64,000 nt of DNA, taken from Polyangium sp. 6x1. Lineage in GTDB: Bacteria > Myxococcota_A > Polyangia > Polyangiales > Polyangiaceae. This document shows positions 32,682-42,472 of this stretch, piece by piece; within the stretch, counting starts at the first letter, position 1; each line of letters begins with the position of its first letter. The DNA lies in assembly GCF_029946515.1 (NCBI RefSeq), contig NZ_JARZHH010000022.1:102487-166486 (forward strand). Reading direction: 5' to 3'. The notes below the pieces were generated by a model. The model was not told the origin of the DNA and did no database searches. It saw only the letters and a list, made by a program, of their open reading frames with translations. The translations under genes and the position numbers were made by a program.

Positions 32682-35600
32682 TTGTCGCTCTGCCTCACCG
32701 CCTCGATCCTCGGACGATGCTCTCCGACGCGCGAATCGCTCGAAGCCGAGCTCCGCGCCGCCGGCTTCGAGCTCTGCGCGATCGAGGACCCCGCGCGGCT
32801 CGACGGACCGTCCCTCGTCGTCGTCCTCGAGCTCGAAGGCGACGAGCCCGACGCCGCCCTTCACGCTTGTCGCACCGCGCGCGCGCGGGGCGGCGCCTTG
32901 GCCCTCGCGGCGGCGACCGAGCGTGACGGGGACGCGCACCTCCACGCGCTCGTCGACGCGGGCGCCGACGAGCTCTTCCTCCTCCCGCACGACGCGCCGC
33001 GGCTCGGCCCGCGCCTCGCCGCGATCCGCCGCCGCGTCCAGGCGACAGAGCGCATCCGCGACGAGAAGCGCGACATCGAGCGCCGCCACGAGCACCTCTA
33101 CGAGCACGCGCCGATCATCCTGCACTCGATCGACGTGGAAGGACGCCTCGTCAGCGTCAGCAGCGGCTGGCTCGACGCGCTCGGCTACGAGCGCGCGGAG
33201 GTCCTCGGCCGCCGCTCCGTCGACTTCATGACCGAGAGCTCCCGCGCGCAGGCCCTCGCGCGGATCCCCGAGCTCTTCCGGCGCGGCGTCAGCCGCGGCA
33301 ACCGGTACGAGTTCGTGCGCAAGGACGGAAGCCTCCTCGAGGTGGTGATGACCACGCTCGTCGAGCGCGACGCTGCGGGCAAGATCCTCCGCACCTTCGC
33401 CGTCTCGACCGACCTCCGCGAGATCCGCGAGGTCGAGCGCGCCCTCGCGCGGGCGAACGACGAGCTCCGCACCCTGCTCTCCGCGTTCCCGGACAACCTC
33501 TTCCGCGTCGCCGAGGACGGCACCATGCTCGAAGCGCATTTCGGCAGCAGGGAGCGGCGCCGCAGCGTCGACTCGTTGCCCTCGCTGGTGGGCAAGCACC
33601 TCTCCGAGCTCCTCCCTTCGACGCACGCGGCGCGGATCCTCGACGCCATGGTGAAGGTCCGCGGCACGCCCCACGTCTTCACGCTCGAGTACGAGACACA
33701 AGCCACCGACGGGCGCCCCATGTTCCGCGAGCTCCGTGTCTCCTCCTTGCCTCGCGGGCAGGCGCTGATCCTGAGCCGCGACGTGACGGAGCTGCGCCAA
33801 TCGGAGGCGCTCCTCCGCGAGAACGAGACACGCCTCCACGCGCTGCTCGACAACGCCCCCGTGATCCTGTGGGGGGTCGATCGCGACGGCACCATCAACT
33901 TCGCCGAGGGCAAAGGCCTCGTGCACCTCGGTTTCCGGCCGAGCGAGCTCGTCGGTACCTCCGTCTTCAAGCTCACCACCGACCCCGGGGGTTTGCCGCA
34001 GGTCGAGGAGCCGCTCGCGGGCCGCGTCTACAAGGGCGAGGTCTCGGTCGGTGGTCTCTGGTTCGAGCACGCCTCGTGGCCTCTGCTCGATGCGTCGGGG
34101 GCCGTGACCGGCGCGATCGGCGTCTCCACCGACATCACCGAGCGGCGCCGCGTCGAGCGCGCGCTGCGCGAGAGCGAGCAGCTCGCGCAGGCCGTCTTCG
34201 AGAACGCCCCCGTGGGCATCCAGATCTTCGACCCCCACGGCACCTCCGTGCGCATGAACGAGGCGCACCGCAAGCAGCTCGGCCTGCCCAGCACGACCTA
34301 CGGCGTCGGCATCTTCAACGCCCTCACCGATGCTCTCCACGTCGAGACCGGCATGGACCAGTGCTTCGCGCGCGCCTACGCGGGCGAGGTCGTCGAGATC
34401 CACGGCCAGGACGTGAACCTCGACATCATCGGCAACGGCTGGAGCAGCTCCCGCGCGCGCCTCGTCTTCGACACCATCCTCTTCCCGATCCGCGACGGCG
34501 AAGAGACGCGCGCCGTCGTCGCGTTCTGCCGCGACGTCACCGAGCGCAGGCACGCCGAGGCGCGCATGCTGCTCTCCGATCGGCTCACCTCCCTCGGCAC
34601 GATGGCGGCCGGCGTGGCCCACGAGATCAACAACCCCCTCTCGTTCGTCCTCGCGAACCTCGAGTTCATCGCGGGCGCCCTGCACGCCGCGCCTCCCGAC
34701 GCCGCCACGTTGGAGGCCGCCACGCAGGCCCTCGACGAGGCCCTCGAAGGCGCGCGCCGCATGCGCTCCATCGTGCGCGACATGAGCACGTTCTCCCGCG
34801 TCGGCAGCGAAGCCGCCGAGCGTGGCCCCATCGACGTGCACGCCGTCCTCGAAAAGGCCGTCCGCATGACGAAGCACGCCCTGCGCAACCGGGCCCGCGT
34901 CCTGCGCGCGTTCGGCGACGTGCCCGCGGTCATCGGCAACGAGTCACGGCTCGGCCAGGTCTTCGTCAACCTCCTCGCCAACGCCGCGCAGGCCATGCCC
35001 GAGCGGCCCGAGTCCGAGAACGAGATCCGCCTCGTCACGCGCTCGCTCGACGGCCGCGTCGCCGTCGAGGTCGTCGACAACGGCGTGGGCATCGCGCCCG
35101 AGCACATCCCGCGCCTCTTCGATCCGTTCTTCACGACGAAGCCCGTCGGCGAGGGCATGGGCCTCGGCCTCCCGGTTTGTCACAGCATCGTCACCGCCCT
35201 CGGCGGCGAGATCCGCGTCGAGAGCACGCCCGGCGTCGGCACGACCTTCCGCGTGATCCTCCCGGCCGCCGAGCCGGAGGAGAACCTGCGCGAAGGCCTC
35301 CGCCCCGCGGGGCGCGACGGCCGGCCCCGCGTCCTCTTCGTCGACGACGAGCCCTACGTCTGCGCCGCCGTGCGCCGCATGCTCGGCCGCGACATGGACC
35401 TCGTCTGCGCCTCCGGCTCCGAGGAGGCGCTCGGGCTCGTGCGCGGGGGCGAGCGGTTCGACGCGGTCCTCTGTGATCTCATGATGCCCGGCACGAGCGG
35501 CGTCGCGCTCTACGCCACCTTGCTCGAGCTCGATCCCGCGCTCGATCGTCGAGTCGGCTTCTTGACGGGCGGCGCGTGCACCGACGAGGTCCGGTCGTTC

Positions 35601-35711
35601 GTCGGCGACGTCGGGGATCGGCTCCTCTTCAAACCGTTCGAAGCCGAAGCATTCCGCGCGCTCGTGTTCGCGCTCGCCTCGGGGAGCATGCCTCCGAAGA
35701 GGGTGAGCTAG
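32682..35711 (+). CDS. Hybrid sensor histidine kinase with PAS domains and C-terminal receiver
   Basis: Protein of about 1009 residues. A degenerate receiver-like N-terminus (about 15-110) is followed by four PAS/PAC blocks (about 135-260, 265-385, 390-500, 505-620, each ending in DITERR-like words), HisKA with H647 (GVAHEINNPL), an ATPase domain with N, G1 and G2 boxes (DNGVGIAP, GMGLGLPVC), and a receiver with D932 (LCDLMMPG). No membrane helix, so cytoplasmic sensing. The start is uncertain: TTG 32682 with AAGG, right after the DUF4132 remnant. The partner output is unknown. Confidence 0.85.
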   Translation: MSLCLTASILGRCSPTRESLEAELRAAGFELCAIEDPARLDGPSLVVVLELEGDEPDAALHACRTARARGGALALAAATERDGDAHLHALVDAGADELFLLPHDAPRLGPRLAAIRRRVQATERIRDEKRDIERRHEHLYEHAPIILHSIDVEGRLVSVSSGWLDALGYERAEVLGRRSVDFMTESSRAQALARIPELFRRGVSRGNRYEFVRKDGSLLEVVMTTLVERDAAGKILRTFAVSTDLREIREVERALARANDELRTLLSAFPDNLFRVAEDGTMLEAHFGSRERRRSVDSLPSLVGKHLSELLPSTHAARILDAMVKVRGTPHVFTLEYETQATDGRPMFRELRVSSLPRGQALILSRDVTELRQSEALLRENETRLHALLDNAPVILWGVDRDGTINFAEGKGLVHLGFRPSELVGTSVFKLTTDPGGLPQVEEPLAGRVYKGEVSVGGLWFEHASWPLLDASGAVTGAIGVSTDITERRRVERALRESEQLAQAVFENAPVGIQIFDPHGTSVRMNEAHRKQLGLPSTTYGVGIFNALTDALHVETGMDQCFARAYAGEVVEIHGQDVNLDIIGNGWSSSRARLVFDTILFPIRDGEETRAVVAFCRDVTERRHAEARMLLSDRLTSLGTMAAGVAHEINNPLSFVLANLEFIAGALHAAPPDAATLEAATQALDEALEGARRMRSIVRDMSTFSRVGSEAAERGPIDVHAVLEKAVRMTKHALRNRARVLRAFGDVPAVIGNESRLGQVFVNLLANAAQAMPERPESENEIRLVTRSLDGRVAVEVVDNGVGIAPEHIPRLFDPFFTTKPVGEGMGLGLPVCHSIVTALGGEIRVESTPGVGTTFRVILPAAEPEENLREGLRPAGRDGRPRVLFVDDEPYVCAAVRRMLGRDMDLVCASGSEEALGLVRGGERFDAVLCDLMMPGTSGVALYATLLELDPALDRRVGFLTGGACTDEVRSFVGDVGDRLLFKPFEAEAFRALVFALASGSMPPKRVS

Positions 35712-35809
35712 AGACGCGCGATCGCGCCGCCTGGCGTGGCGTTCGACCCGGCATCGCCCTCGCCCGCAGGCTCCCGCCTCCGCCGGGCGTGTTCTATGGA
35801 CGGGGCCTG

Positions 35810-37780
35810 ATGCCGTCTCGTCCCGACCTCGCCGCGGAAGAATGGAGAGGCCCGCGGCACTGGACAAGCACCCCCGTCGGCCTCTTCCTGGCGCTCGGCA
35901 CGGTCGGTGGGGCGGTCGCGCTGCGCGAGAGCCTTGCCCCCTTTCTCGGCGCGTCCTCGCCCATGCTCCCGTTCGTCCTGCCGGTGGCCCTCTGCGCCGC
36001 GATAGGTGGATTCTGGCTCGGCCTCCTCGCCACCCTCCTCGCGCTCGGCGCGGGCGACTTCTTCTTCCTCCAGCCCGTCCACGCGTTCGCGCTCCCGACC
36101 TCCGGCGACCTCGCCCGGCTCGTCCTCTTCGCCTGCATCGGCCTCGCCATCAGCGTCGTCAGCGGGCGCATGCGTCGCGAGGTCGAGCGCAGCCGCGAGG
36201 CCGAGCGCATCCTCACCGAGCGCGCCCAGGCGAGCGCGCAGAACGCTCGGCATTTCCGCACCCTGCTCGCCTCCCGCACCCTCGGCGTCGCCACGTTCCG
36301 TGGGAGCGCGATCGTCGAGGCGAACAACGCCTTCCTCGATCTGCTTGGTTTGAGCTCCCATGAGTTCGCCCAGCGTGGCGGCAAGCTCGACTGGCGCCGC
36401 ATGACGCCCCGCGAGCACCGCCGCGCCGACGAGCACGCCGGCCGGCAGCTCCGCTCGACGGGGTACTGCGCGCCTTACGAAAAGGAGTTCTTCCGCAAGG
36501 ACGGCAGCCGCGTCCCCGCCCTCATCGGCGGCGCCGTCGCCCTCGGCCGCGACCGCGGCGGCCTCACGGGCATGTTCTACGTGATCGATCTGTCGCGCCT
36601 GCGCCGCGCCGAGCAGGCCTTGCGCGAGAGCGAGGCGCGCCTCCGGCTCGCGCTCGACGCGGCCCGCGCGGGCTCATGGGCCTGGGAGCCGGCGACGGGC
36701 CGCCTCGTCTGGTCCGAGCGAAACTACGAGCTCTACGGCGTCGATCCGAAGCACGTCCCGACCGTCGAGCGATGGATCGACGCCATCCACGCGGACGATC
36801 GCGCGCGCATCGTGGACGAGGCCGAGCACATGCTCGCCGGCCGCGACGAGCACTTCCGCCTCGAGCTCCGCGTCCCCCACCGGACACGTGGAATCCGCTG
36901 GATCGCCTCCATCGGCCAGGTCTACCGCGACGAACACGGCCAGGTGGTGCGCGCCGCGGGCTTGACCCTCGACATCACCGATCGACGCAACGTCGAGGAG
37001 TCCGAGCGCGCCGCCCGCGCCGAGGCCGAGCGCGTGAGCCGCCTCAAGGACGAGTTCGTCGCGACGCTCTCGCACGAGCTGCGCACGCCGCTCACCTCCG
37101 TCCTCGGCTGGGCCCAGCTCTTGAAGCGCTCGCCCCCCGGCGCCGCGGAGCTCGATCGGGGCCTCGGGGTCATCGAGCGCAACGCCCGCGCCCTCTCCCA
37201 GATCGTCTCCGATCTGCTCGACGTGAGCCGCATCGTCACCGGCGTGATCCACCTCGACGTCGCGCCCTTCGATCTCGGCGCCGCCGTCGCCTCCGCGGCC
37301 GAGACCGTGCGCCCCTCGGCCGAGCAGAAGGGCGTCGCGCTCGACGTCCGTATCACGCCGATCGACGAGCCCCTCGTCGGCGACGGCGACCGCGTCGAGC
37401 AGCTCCTCTGGAACCTTTTCTCGAACGCCATCAAGTTCTCGCCCCCGGGCGGCCGCGTCGAGGTCGTGGTCCGGCCGCAGCGGGGCCGCGCCGTCATCGT
37501 CGTCCGCGACGCCGGCCAGGGCATCGCGCCCGAGTTCTTGCCGCACCTCTTCGAGCGCTTCCGCCAGGAGGACGCCTCCTCGTCGCGGCGCCACGGCGGC
37601 CTCGGCCTCGGCCTCTCCATCGTCAAACACATCGCCGACCTCCACGGCGGCCGCGTGTACGCCGAGAGCGCGGGCCCGGGCCGCGGCGCGACCTTCACCG
37701 TCGAGCTGCCGCTCGCGCCCGAGAGCCGCGGGATGGCCGCTCGCCTCGCCGCGCCGGCGTCCGTGCGACGCGCCGGCTGA
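35810..37780 (+). CDS. Membrane sensor histidine kinase with DUF4118-type helices and two PAS domains
   Basis: Protein of 656 residues. Three to four helices (about 20-120) of the DUF4118/KdpD type (FVLPVALCAAIGGFWLG..., LQPVHAFALPTSGDLARL), coiled linker, PAS (about 150-260), PAS_3-type (about 285-405), HisKA with H422 (ATLSHELRTPLTSVLGW), and an ATPase domain (NLFSNAIKF, DAGQGIAP, GLGLGLSIVKHI). No receiver domain, so an unlinked response regulator is expected. ATG 35810 follows the previous stop by about 100 bases. Confidence 0.88.
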   Translation: MPSRPDLAAEEWRGPRHWTSTPVGLFLALGTVGGAVALRESLAPFLGASSPMLPFVLPVALCAAIGGFWLGLLATLLALGAGDFFFLQPVHAFALPTSGDLARLVLFACIGLAISVVSGRMRREVERSREAERILTERAQASAQNARHFRTLLASRTLGVATFRGSAIVEANNAFLDLLGLSSHEFAQRGGKLDWRRMTPREHRRADEHAGRQLRSTGYCAPYEKEFFRKDGSRVPALIGGAVALGRDRGGLTGMFYVIDLSRLRRAEQALRESEARLRLALDAARAGSWAWEPATGRLVWSERNYELYGVDPKHVPTVERWIDAIHADDRARIVDEAEHMLAGRDEHFRLELRVPHRTRGIRWIASIGQVYRDEHGQVVRAAGLTLDITDRRNVEESERAARAEAERVSRLKDEFVATLSHELRTPLTSVLGWAQLLKRSPPGAAELDRGLGVIERNARALSQIVSDLLDVSRIVTGVIHLDVAPFDLGAAVASAAETVRPSAEQKGVALDVRITPIDEPLVGDGDRVEQLLWNLFSNAIKFSPPGGRVEVVVRPQRGRAVIVVRDAGQGIAPEFLPHLFERFRQEDASSSRRHGGLGLGLSIVKHIADLHGGRVYAESAGPGRGATFTVELPLAPESRGMAARLAAPASVRRAG

Positions 37781-37820
37781 TCGACCTGCCCCTCTGCCGG
37801 GATCTGGTAACGTCGCGCCG

Positions 37821-38795
37821 ATGGCCGAAGCGCCTCCCCGCCCCGACGACGAGCGCACGCGGTCCGTGGTGCGCGCTGTCCTGCCGTTCGTCGTCTCGAT
37901 CGCCCTCGTCGCATTCGTCCTCTACCGCATCGATTTCCGGGCGTTCCAGCAGCACCTCGCGCGCGTCTCGGCGCCCTCGTTCCTCGCGTTCGCCGCCGTC
38001 TTCGTGGTCTCGCTTTGCGCCGCCGACAGCCTGGCGACCGTGCTCGTCTATCGCCGGTCCGTCGCGCCCATTCGATTTCGTGATTTCTTCATCCTCCGCG
38101 GCGCCTCCTATTTGCCTTCCCTCGTGAACCACCACGTCGGCCAGGCCTTCATCACCGTCGCCCTCTCCCGGATCCACGGCGTCCCCCTCGCCCGCGTCGC
38201 CGGCGCCACGCTGCTCGTTTATGCCTCGTGGATGGGCTCGATCCTGGGCCTCGCGTGCGTCGCCATCGTCCTCGCGCAGAAGCCGCTCGTTTGGCTCGCC
38301 GTGCCCCTCGGCGCGGGCCTGCTCTACCTCGCGCTCCTCGCGATTCGCCCGGCCCGGCTCGCCTCGATTCGCCTCCTCGCGCCCCTCTTCGAGGCGGGCG
38401 TGCGTGGCCACCTCTGGGCGCTCGCCGCGCGCCTGCCGCACCTCGTCGTCCTTTTCCTCGGCACGTGGATTCCCTTCTGGTTTTTTGGCGTGCGCATTCC
38501 TCCGGCGAGCGCGTTCGTCTTCCTTCCGGTCCTGATGGTCGCGGTCACGTTGCCCCTCACGCCGCAGGGCTTTGGGACGCGGGACGTCCTCGCGGCCACG
38601 CTCCTCGAACCTTTCGCGGTTTTCCCGACCCAGAGCGAGCGCCTCGCGGCCATCGCGGCGTCGACCACCGCGTGGGGCGTGGCCATCACGCTCATCGAGA
38701 TCGTCTTCGCCCTCGTGCTCATGCGATTCCAGACGCCGATGCCCGCGTCCTCGACGCCCCCCGGATCGCAGGCGGTCATCGATACGAATCGCTGA
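37821..38795 (+). CDS. Flippase-like membrane protein (LPG-synthase TM family)
   Basis: Protein of 324 residues with about eight hydrophobic helices in the pattern of the UPF0104/AglD/MprF-N-terminal family, including the conserved loop TLPLTPQGFGTRD near residue 250. Such proteins are thought to move or bind lipid-linked intermediates in the membrane. It ends one base before the stop of the convergent DUF362 gene, whose operon contains a glycosyltransferase, so a shared envelope-lipid role is possible. Confidence 0.85.
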   Translation: MAEAPPRPDDERTRSVVRAVLPFVVSIALVAFVLYRIDFRAFQQHLARVSAPSFLAFAAVFVVSLCAADSLATVLVYRRSVAPIRFRDFFILRGASYLPSLVNHHVGQAFITVALSRIHGVPLARVAGATLLVYASWMGSILGLACVAIVLAQKPLVWLAVPLGAGLLYLALLAIRPARLASIRLLAPLFEAGVRGHLWALAARLPHLVVLFLGTWIPFWFFGVRIPPASAFVFLPVLMVAVTLPLTPQGFGTRDVLAATLLEPFAVFPTQSERLAAIAASTTAWGVAITLIEIVFALVLMRFQTPMPASSTPPGSQAVIDTNR

Positions 38796-38796
38796 G

Positions 38797-40185
38797 CTAT
38801 CCCAGGCTCGGCCAGCTCCGCGGCGGGCGAAACTTCTTCCCGAAGGGCGTCCCGTCCCGGCGGACGTTCCTCGTGGCCAGATCGGCCCGCGACACGAGGC
38901 CCAAGGCCTCCCGGATCATCACGATCCGCGCGGGATCGAACCCCATTTCCTCCGCGACCGTCGCGTCCACGATCCCCGGATCGAACCCGCCCACGAGCGT
39001 CCCCGCGAAGACCGGCGTCGCCCCGAGCGGCCCTTCCCCCTCGCCCGCCACGATCCCATCGACGAGCGCGAGGTAACGCCGCACGGGTTCATCCCGCAAC
39101 ACGCCGTCGCGATCGGCGAAAAAGAGGATCTGGTTCAGATCGAGGATGGTTCGCCAGAGCGTATCGTTGCCCTCCCAGCTCCCGTCGATCACCTTCGACG
39201 GCGCCCCGAGCCGGGCGATACGCGCGACGAGCGAATGGTCGCCCGGCAGGGGAAGCCGCGAGAGCTTGTCCTCGATCCGCTCCGCCAAGCTCCGCGGCCG
39301 ATCGAACTCATCGCCGCCCACGGAAGGATCCCCGGCCGTGAAATGCGGGAGCCAGTATTTTTCGTTCGTCAGTCCAATGACGCTCTTCAGGGCCAGCGTG
39401 ACGCCGGTCTTCTTGTGCGTCTTCATCTTCGGCAGGTTGATCACCACGTCCGCGTCGAGCACCGTGCGCGGCAGGCTGTACTCGTGTTTCCCGCCCGTGT
39501 GGTGCGGGACCGGCGTCTCGTAATGGCTGCGATGGAACCGGAGCCGCTCGCCCGGCGGGGCGTCGTTTCGCGCGAACGCGCTCCGATCGCCGAGGTCCAC
39601 GACCCGATACCCGCGCGGATCCCCCGGGAGCCTCGTGCGCACGAGCAAGCCGAGGTTGTACGAAAGCCCTCCGCGCCGGACGTCGTCGAGCGCGAAATAA
39701 GGCGCGACCCTGAAATAGCGCAGGTCCACGAAATCGACGTCCGCGCCGCCCCGACGCAGGTGATCGATCACCGCGAAGATCCCGAGCGGCCCCGCGACCT
39801 TCTCGATCTCGCAGCCCTCCACGGGTGAATCCACGACCCGCACGCTGCCCTTCGGCCCCGCGGCCCGGAGCGCATAATCGAGGACGGGCCGCAAAAGCGC
39901 GCCGTGCGTGCTCGACGCCCAGAGCTTCTCCCCCGTGATTTTCTCGTGCAGGTTCTTCGACGAGACCAGGTTGGGCTTGACGATCACCCGGTCGCCGGGC
40001 CGGATCAGGTCGCCGAGCGGGTTCCATTCCGGCGTCCCGGCCCGCGCCGCGTCGAGCGAAAGCTCCCGGAAGAGCGCCTCGACCATGGCATAAACCGGGT
40101 TCGGCGGATCGAACGGCGGCACCCCGCCTGCGGCGTACGTCGTCCCAGGCCGGGAGACGATCGCGACCGAGGACGCCTGCGTCAT
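38797..40185 (-). CDS. DUF362 family protein
   Basis: Protein of 462 residues with the DUF362 blocks: GDRVIVKPNLVS, ADVVINLPKMKTHKKTGVTLALKSVIGL and LGATPVFAGTLVGGFDPGIVDA. No 4Fe-4S ferredoxin tail. The family is found with iron-sulfur and cell-surface biosynthesis genes; the biochemical role is unproven. ATG 40185 overlaps the stop of the GT2/PaaK-like fusion gene (ATGA), so it is the third gene of a minus-strand operon. Confidence 0.85.
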   Translation of the reverse strand: MTQASSVAIVSRPGTTYAAGGVPPFDPPNPVYAMVEALFRELSLDAARAGTPEWNPLGDLIRPGDRVIVKPNLVSSKNLHEKITGEKLWASSTHGALLRPVLDYALRAAGPKGSVRVVDSPVEGCEIEKVAGPLGIFAVIDHLRRGGADVDFVDLRYFRVAPYFALDDVRRGGLSYNLGLLVRTRLPGDPRGYRVVDLGDRSAFARNDAPPGERLRFHRSHYETPVPHHTGGKHEYSLPRTVLDADVVINLPKMKTHKKTGVTLALKSVIGLTNEKYWLPHFTAGDPSVGGDEFDRPRSLAERIEDKLSRLPLPGDHSLVARIARLGAPSKVIDGSWEGNDTLWRTILDLNQILFFADRDGVLRDEPVRRYLALVDGIVAGEGEGPLGATPVFAGTLVGGFDPGIVDATVAEEMGFDPARIVMIREALGLVSRADLATRNVRRDGTPFGKKFRPPRSWPSLG

Positions 40186-42425
40186 GCGCGATTCGCCTCG
40201 CGGTCCACGCTCGGCCGCACCGAGGCACGGCTCCCCTGGAAATCGATCCCGAGCTTGGACACGGCCGCGACGCGCTTGCCCGTGCGCACCATCGCCACCT
40301 CGTCCACGAATTCGACCGCGATCCGGAGATCGTCGCCGAGCACCTCGCGGAACTTCGCGAGCACCTCGTCGAGCACGTCGTCCGAGAAACGACCGCCCTT
40401 CACGACCCGGAACGTCATCGCGCCGAGCTCCTCCTGCACCACCTGGAACTGCTTGATCGCGTGATCGTACTCCTTCAGGTAATGCGCGAAGAACGTCCCC
40501 GGGACGAACCGGCCGTCCGTGCCCTGGATGATCGATTGCACGCGCCCCTCGATCGCCCCGATGCGCGGCGCGCCCCGGCCGCACGTGCACGGCGCGAGCG
40601 GGTCCATGGCTTCGGCGAGATCACCAATGCGATACCGGATGAACGGCATGCACATGTTCGTGAGGTCCGTGATCACGACCTCGCCGATCTCGCCGGGCTT
40701 CGCGGGCTCGCCGCCCTTCAGGATCTCGACGATGTATCCCTCGGCGACCACGTGGTGCCCCGCGTGCGCCTCGCATTCGTAGGCGATGCCCGAGAACTCG
40801 CGGCTGCCGTACTTGTCGAACACCGCGCACCCGAAGGCCTGCTCGATCACGCGCCGGCTCGGAATCGGGAGCGTCTGCGCGCTCGACATGACGGCCCGCG
40901 GCCGCACCGAGAGGTTTCCGTGCGCCCGCAGATACCGCGCCAGGAAATCGAGCGCCTCGGCATATCCGTCGAGCAAGACGGGCTCCGCCTCAGCGATCGT
41001 GCGGACCATGGCGGCCAGGTTCTTCTCGCTCATCTCGAAGACCGGGACGAACGTTCGCTGCGAGAGGACCGCGTCCGCGCGCTCCTTCCGGATCTGGCTC
41101 TTCGACATGCCGATCGTCTGGTGCCAGAGCCGCACGCAAGGATCCCCGAATCGATACCCCGTCCACTCCTGCGCCCGGAGCGTCGCCGCCCAGCGCAATT
41201 CGAGCTGCACGCGGTCGGCGTAACAGACGAAAGGCTCGCCGGTCGAGCCGCTCGTCGCGATCCGCTGGACCTGCGATTTGTCATGGTTCTCCGACATGAT
41301 GTCGAAGTAGAGGTGCTTGCGGATGTCGGCCTTCGTGAGCAGCGGCAATTTGTGCAAATCCGCCTGCCCCCGCACGTCCTCGGGCCGGAGCCCGAGCTCC
41401 TGCATCCGCGCGCGATAATACGGCACGTTGCGGTACGCGTGCCGGACGAGGCGCCGGAGCTTCTCGTCCTGGAGCTCGCGCGTCTCCGCGATCCCGAGCC
41501 ATTGCGTCTTGCAGAGCGTCTCGTAGTAATGCTCGACGTCCCGCGTGATCATCCAGTGCGTGCTGTCGAACGCCGCGAGGTACGCGCGCCAGCGCATCTC
41601 CTGCACGGGTGTCCGCGGCGGCGTCCGATCCGCGACCGGATGGCGCCGCAAGAACTGGTGCGCGACGTCCTGCGGCGGGCGGCTCACGCGGTATTCCCAC
41701 GCCGCCTTCCCGATGTCGACGAACGAGAGCACGCTCGCCCGCACGGCCGTCTTTTCGAGGAAGCTCGTGCCCTGCCGCCGCTGCTCGAAGATCGTCTCGA
41801 TCTCCTTGTACGAATACCCCTTCGCGTGGGCGGCGACCATGATGAACGATTGCCAGTAGAAATACGTGCCGCGGTACGTGAGCAGGTCGAGCATCACCTC
41901 GCGGGCGCACATGACGAACCCACTCTTGTTGTCCGAGAGGTCCATCCCGAACACGCCGTTCAAGAGGTGATTGAGCCCGCGGCTCAGATGATATCGCTGG
42001 TCCTTGCGCCGCCCGACCGCGCTGCGGAAGCCCTGCACCACGTCGACGCTATGGTCGTAGAGCGCGCGCCGGAGCCGCAGGAGATCCTCCGGCTGGTACT
42101 GCAAATCCGCGTCGATCGTCGCGACGAGCTTGCCCCGCGACACGCCCACGCCCGTGCGCCACGCCGCCGCGATGCCCCGGTTCTCCGGGTGGAACCCGCC
42201 CACGATCCGCCCCTCGGACGCGGCCGAGAGCTCGCGGATCACCGCCGCCGTGCCGTCCTTCGATCCGTCGTCGACGAGCACGAGCTCTCCGACGAACCCG
42301 CCGACCTCGAAGACCCGGAGCACGCGCGCCGCGAGCTCGCGCAGGTTGAGCTCCTCGTCGAGGCAAGGGACGATCACGCTGAGCTCGATCGGCGAGTCAG
42401 GAGCGGAGAGCGCTTGTTCGGTCAT
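40182..42425 (-). CDS. Fusion: GT2 glycosyltransferase plus PaaK-like adenylate-forming enzyme
   Basis: Protein of 747 residues. Residues about 12-240 form a GT2 domain (ELSVIVPCLDEELNL, VLVDDGSKDGT, ATIDADLQYQPED), dolichol-phosphate-mannose-synthase-like, with a GT2 tail to about 290. Residues about 330-740 are a phenylacetate-CoA-ligase/CapK-like adenylating enzyme (TSGSTGEPFVC, DKYGSREFSGIAYEC, RYRIGDLAEA). It could activate an acid and transfer a sugar in one assembly line for a surface or lipid-linked glycan. The joint lies in continuous, well-formed sequence, so a frameshift artefact is unlikely. ATG 42425. Confidence 0.85.
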   Translation of the reverse strand: MTEQALSAPDSPIELSVIVPCLDEELNLRELAARVLRVFEVGGFVGELVLVDDGSKDGTAAVIRELSAASEGRIVGGFHPENRGIAAAWRTGVGVSRGKLVATIDADLQYQPEDLLRLRRALYDHSVDVVQGFRSAVGRRKDQRYHLSRGLNHLLNGVFGMDLSDNKSGFVMCAREVMLDLLTYRGTYFYWQSFIMVAAHAKGYSYKEIETIFEQRRQGTSFLEKTAVRASVLSFVDIGKAAWEYRVSRPPQDVAHQFLRRHPVADRTPPRTPVQEMRWRAYLAAFDSTHWMITRDVEHYYETLCKTQWLGIAETRELQDEKLRRLVRHAYRNVPYYRARMQELGLRPEDVRGQADLHKLPLLTKADIRKHLYFDIMSENHDKSQVQRIATSGSTGEPFVCYADRVQLELRWAATLRAQEWTGYRFGDPCVRLWHQTIGMSKSQIRKERADAVLSQRTFVPVFEMSEKNLAAMVRTIAEAEPVLLDGYAEALDFLARYLRAHGNLSVRPRAVMSSAQTLPIPSRRVIEQAFGCAVFDKYGSREFSGIAYECEAHAGHHVVAEGYIVEILKGGEPAKPGEIGEVVITDLTNMCMPFIRYRIGDLAEAMDPLAPCTCGRGAPRIGAIEGRVQSIIQGTDGRFVPGTFFAHYLKEYDHAIKQFQVVQEELGAMTFRVVKGGRFSDDVLDEVLAKFREVLGDDLRIAVEFVDEVAMVRTGKRVAAVSKLGIDFQGSRASVRPSVDREANRA

Positions 42426-42472
42426 CGGAGAGCGGATCCTCGGCCTTTGGGGATGCGAGACGGGCGCGCAGT

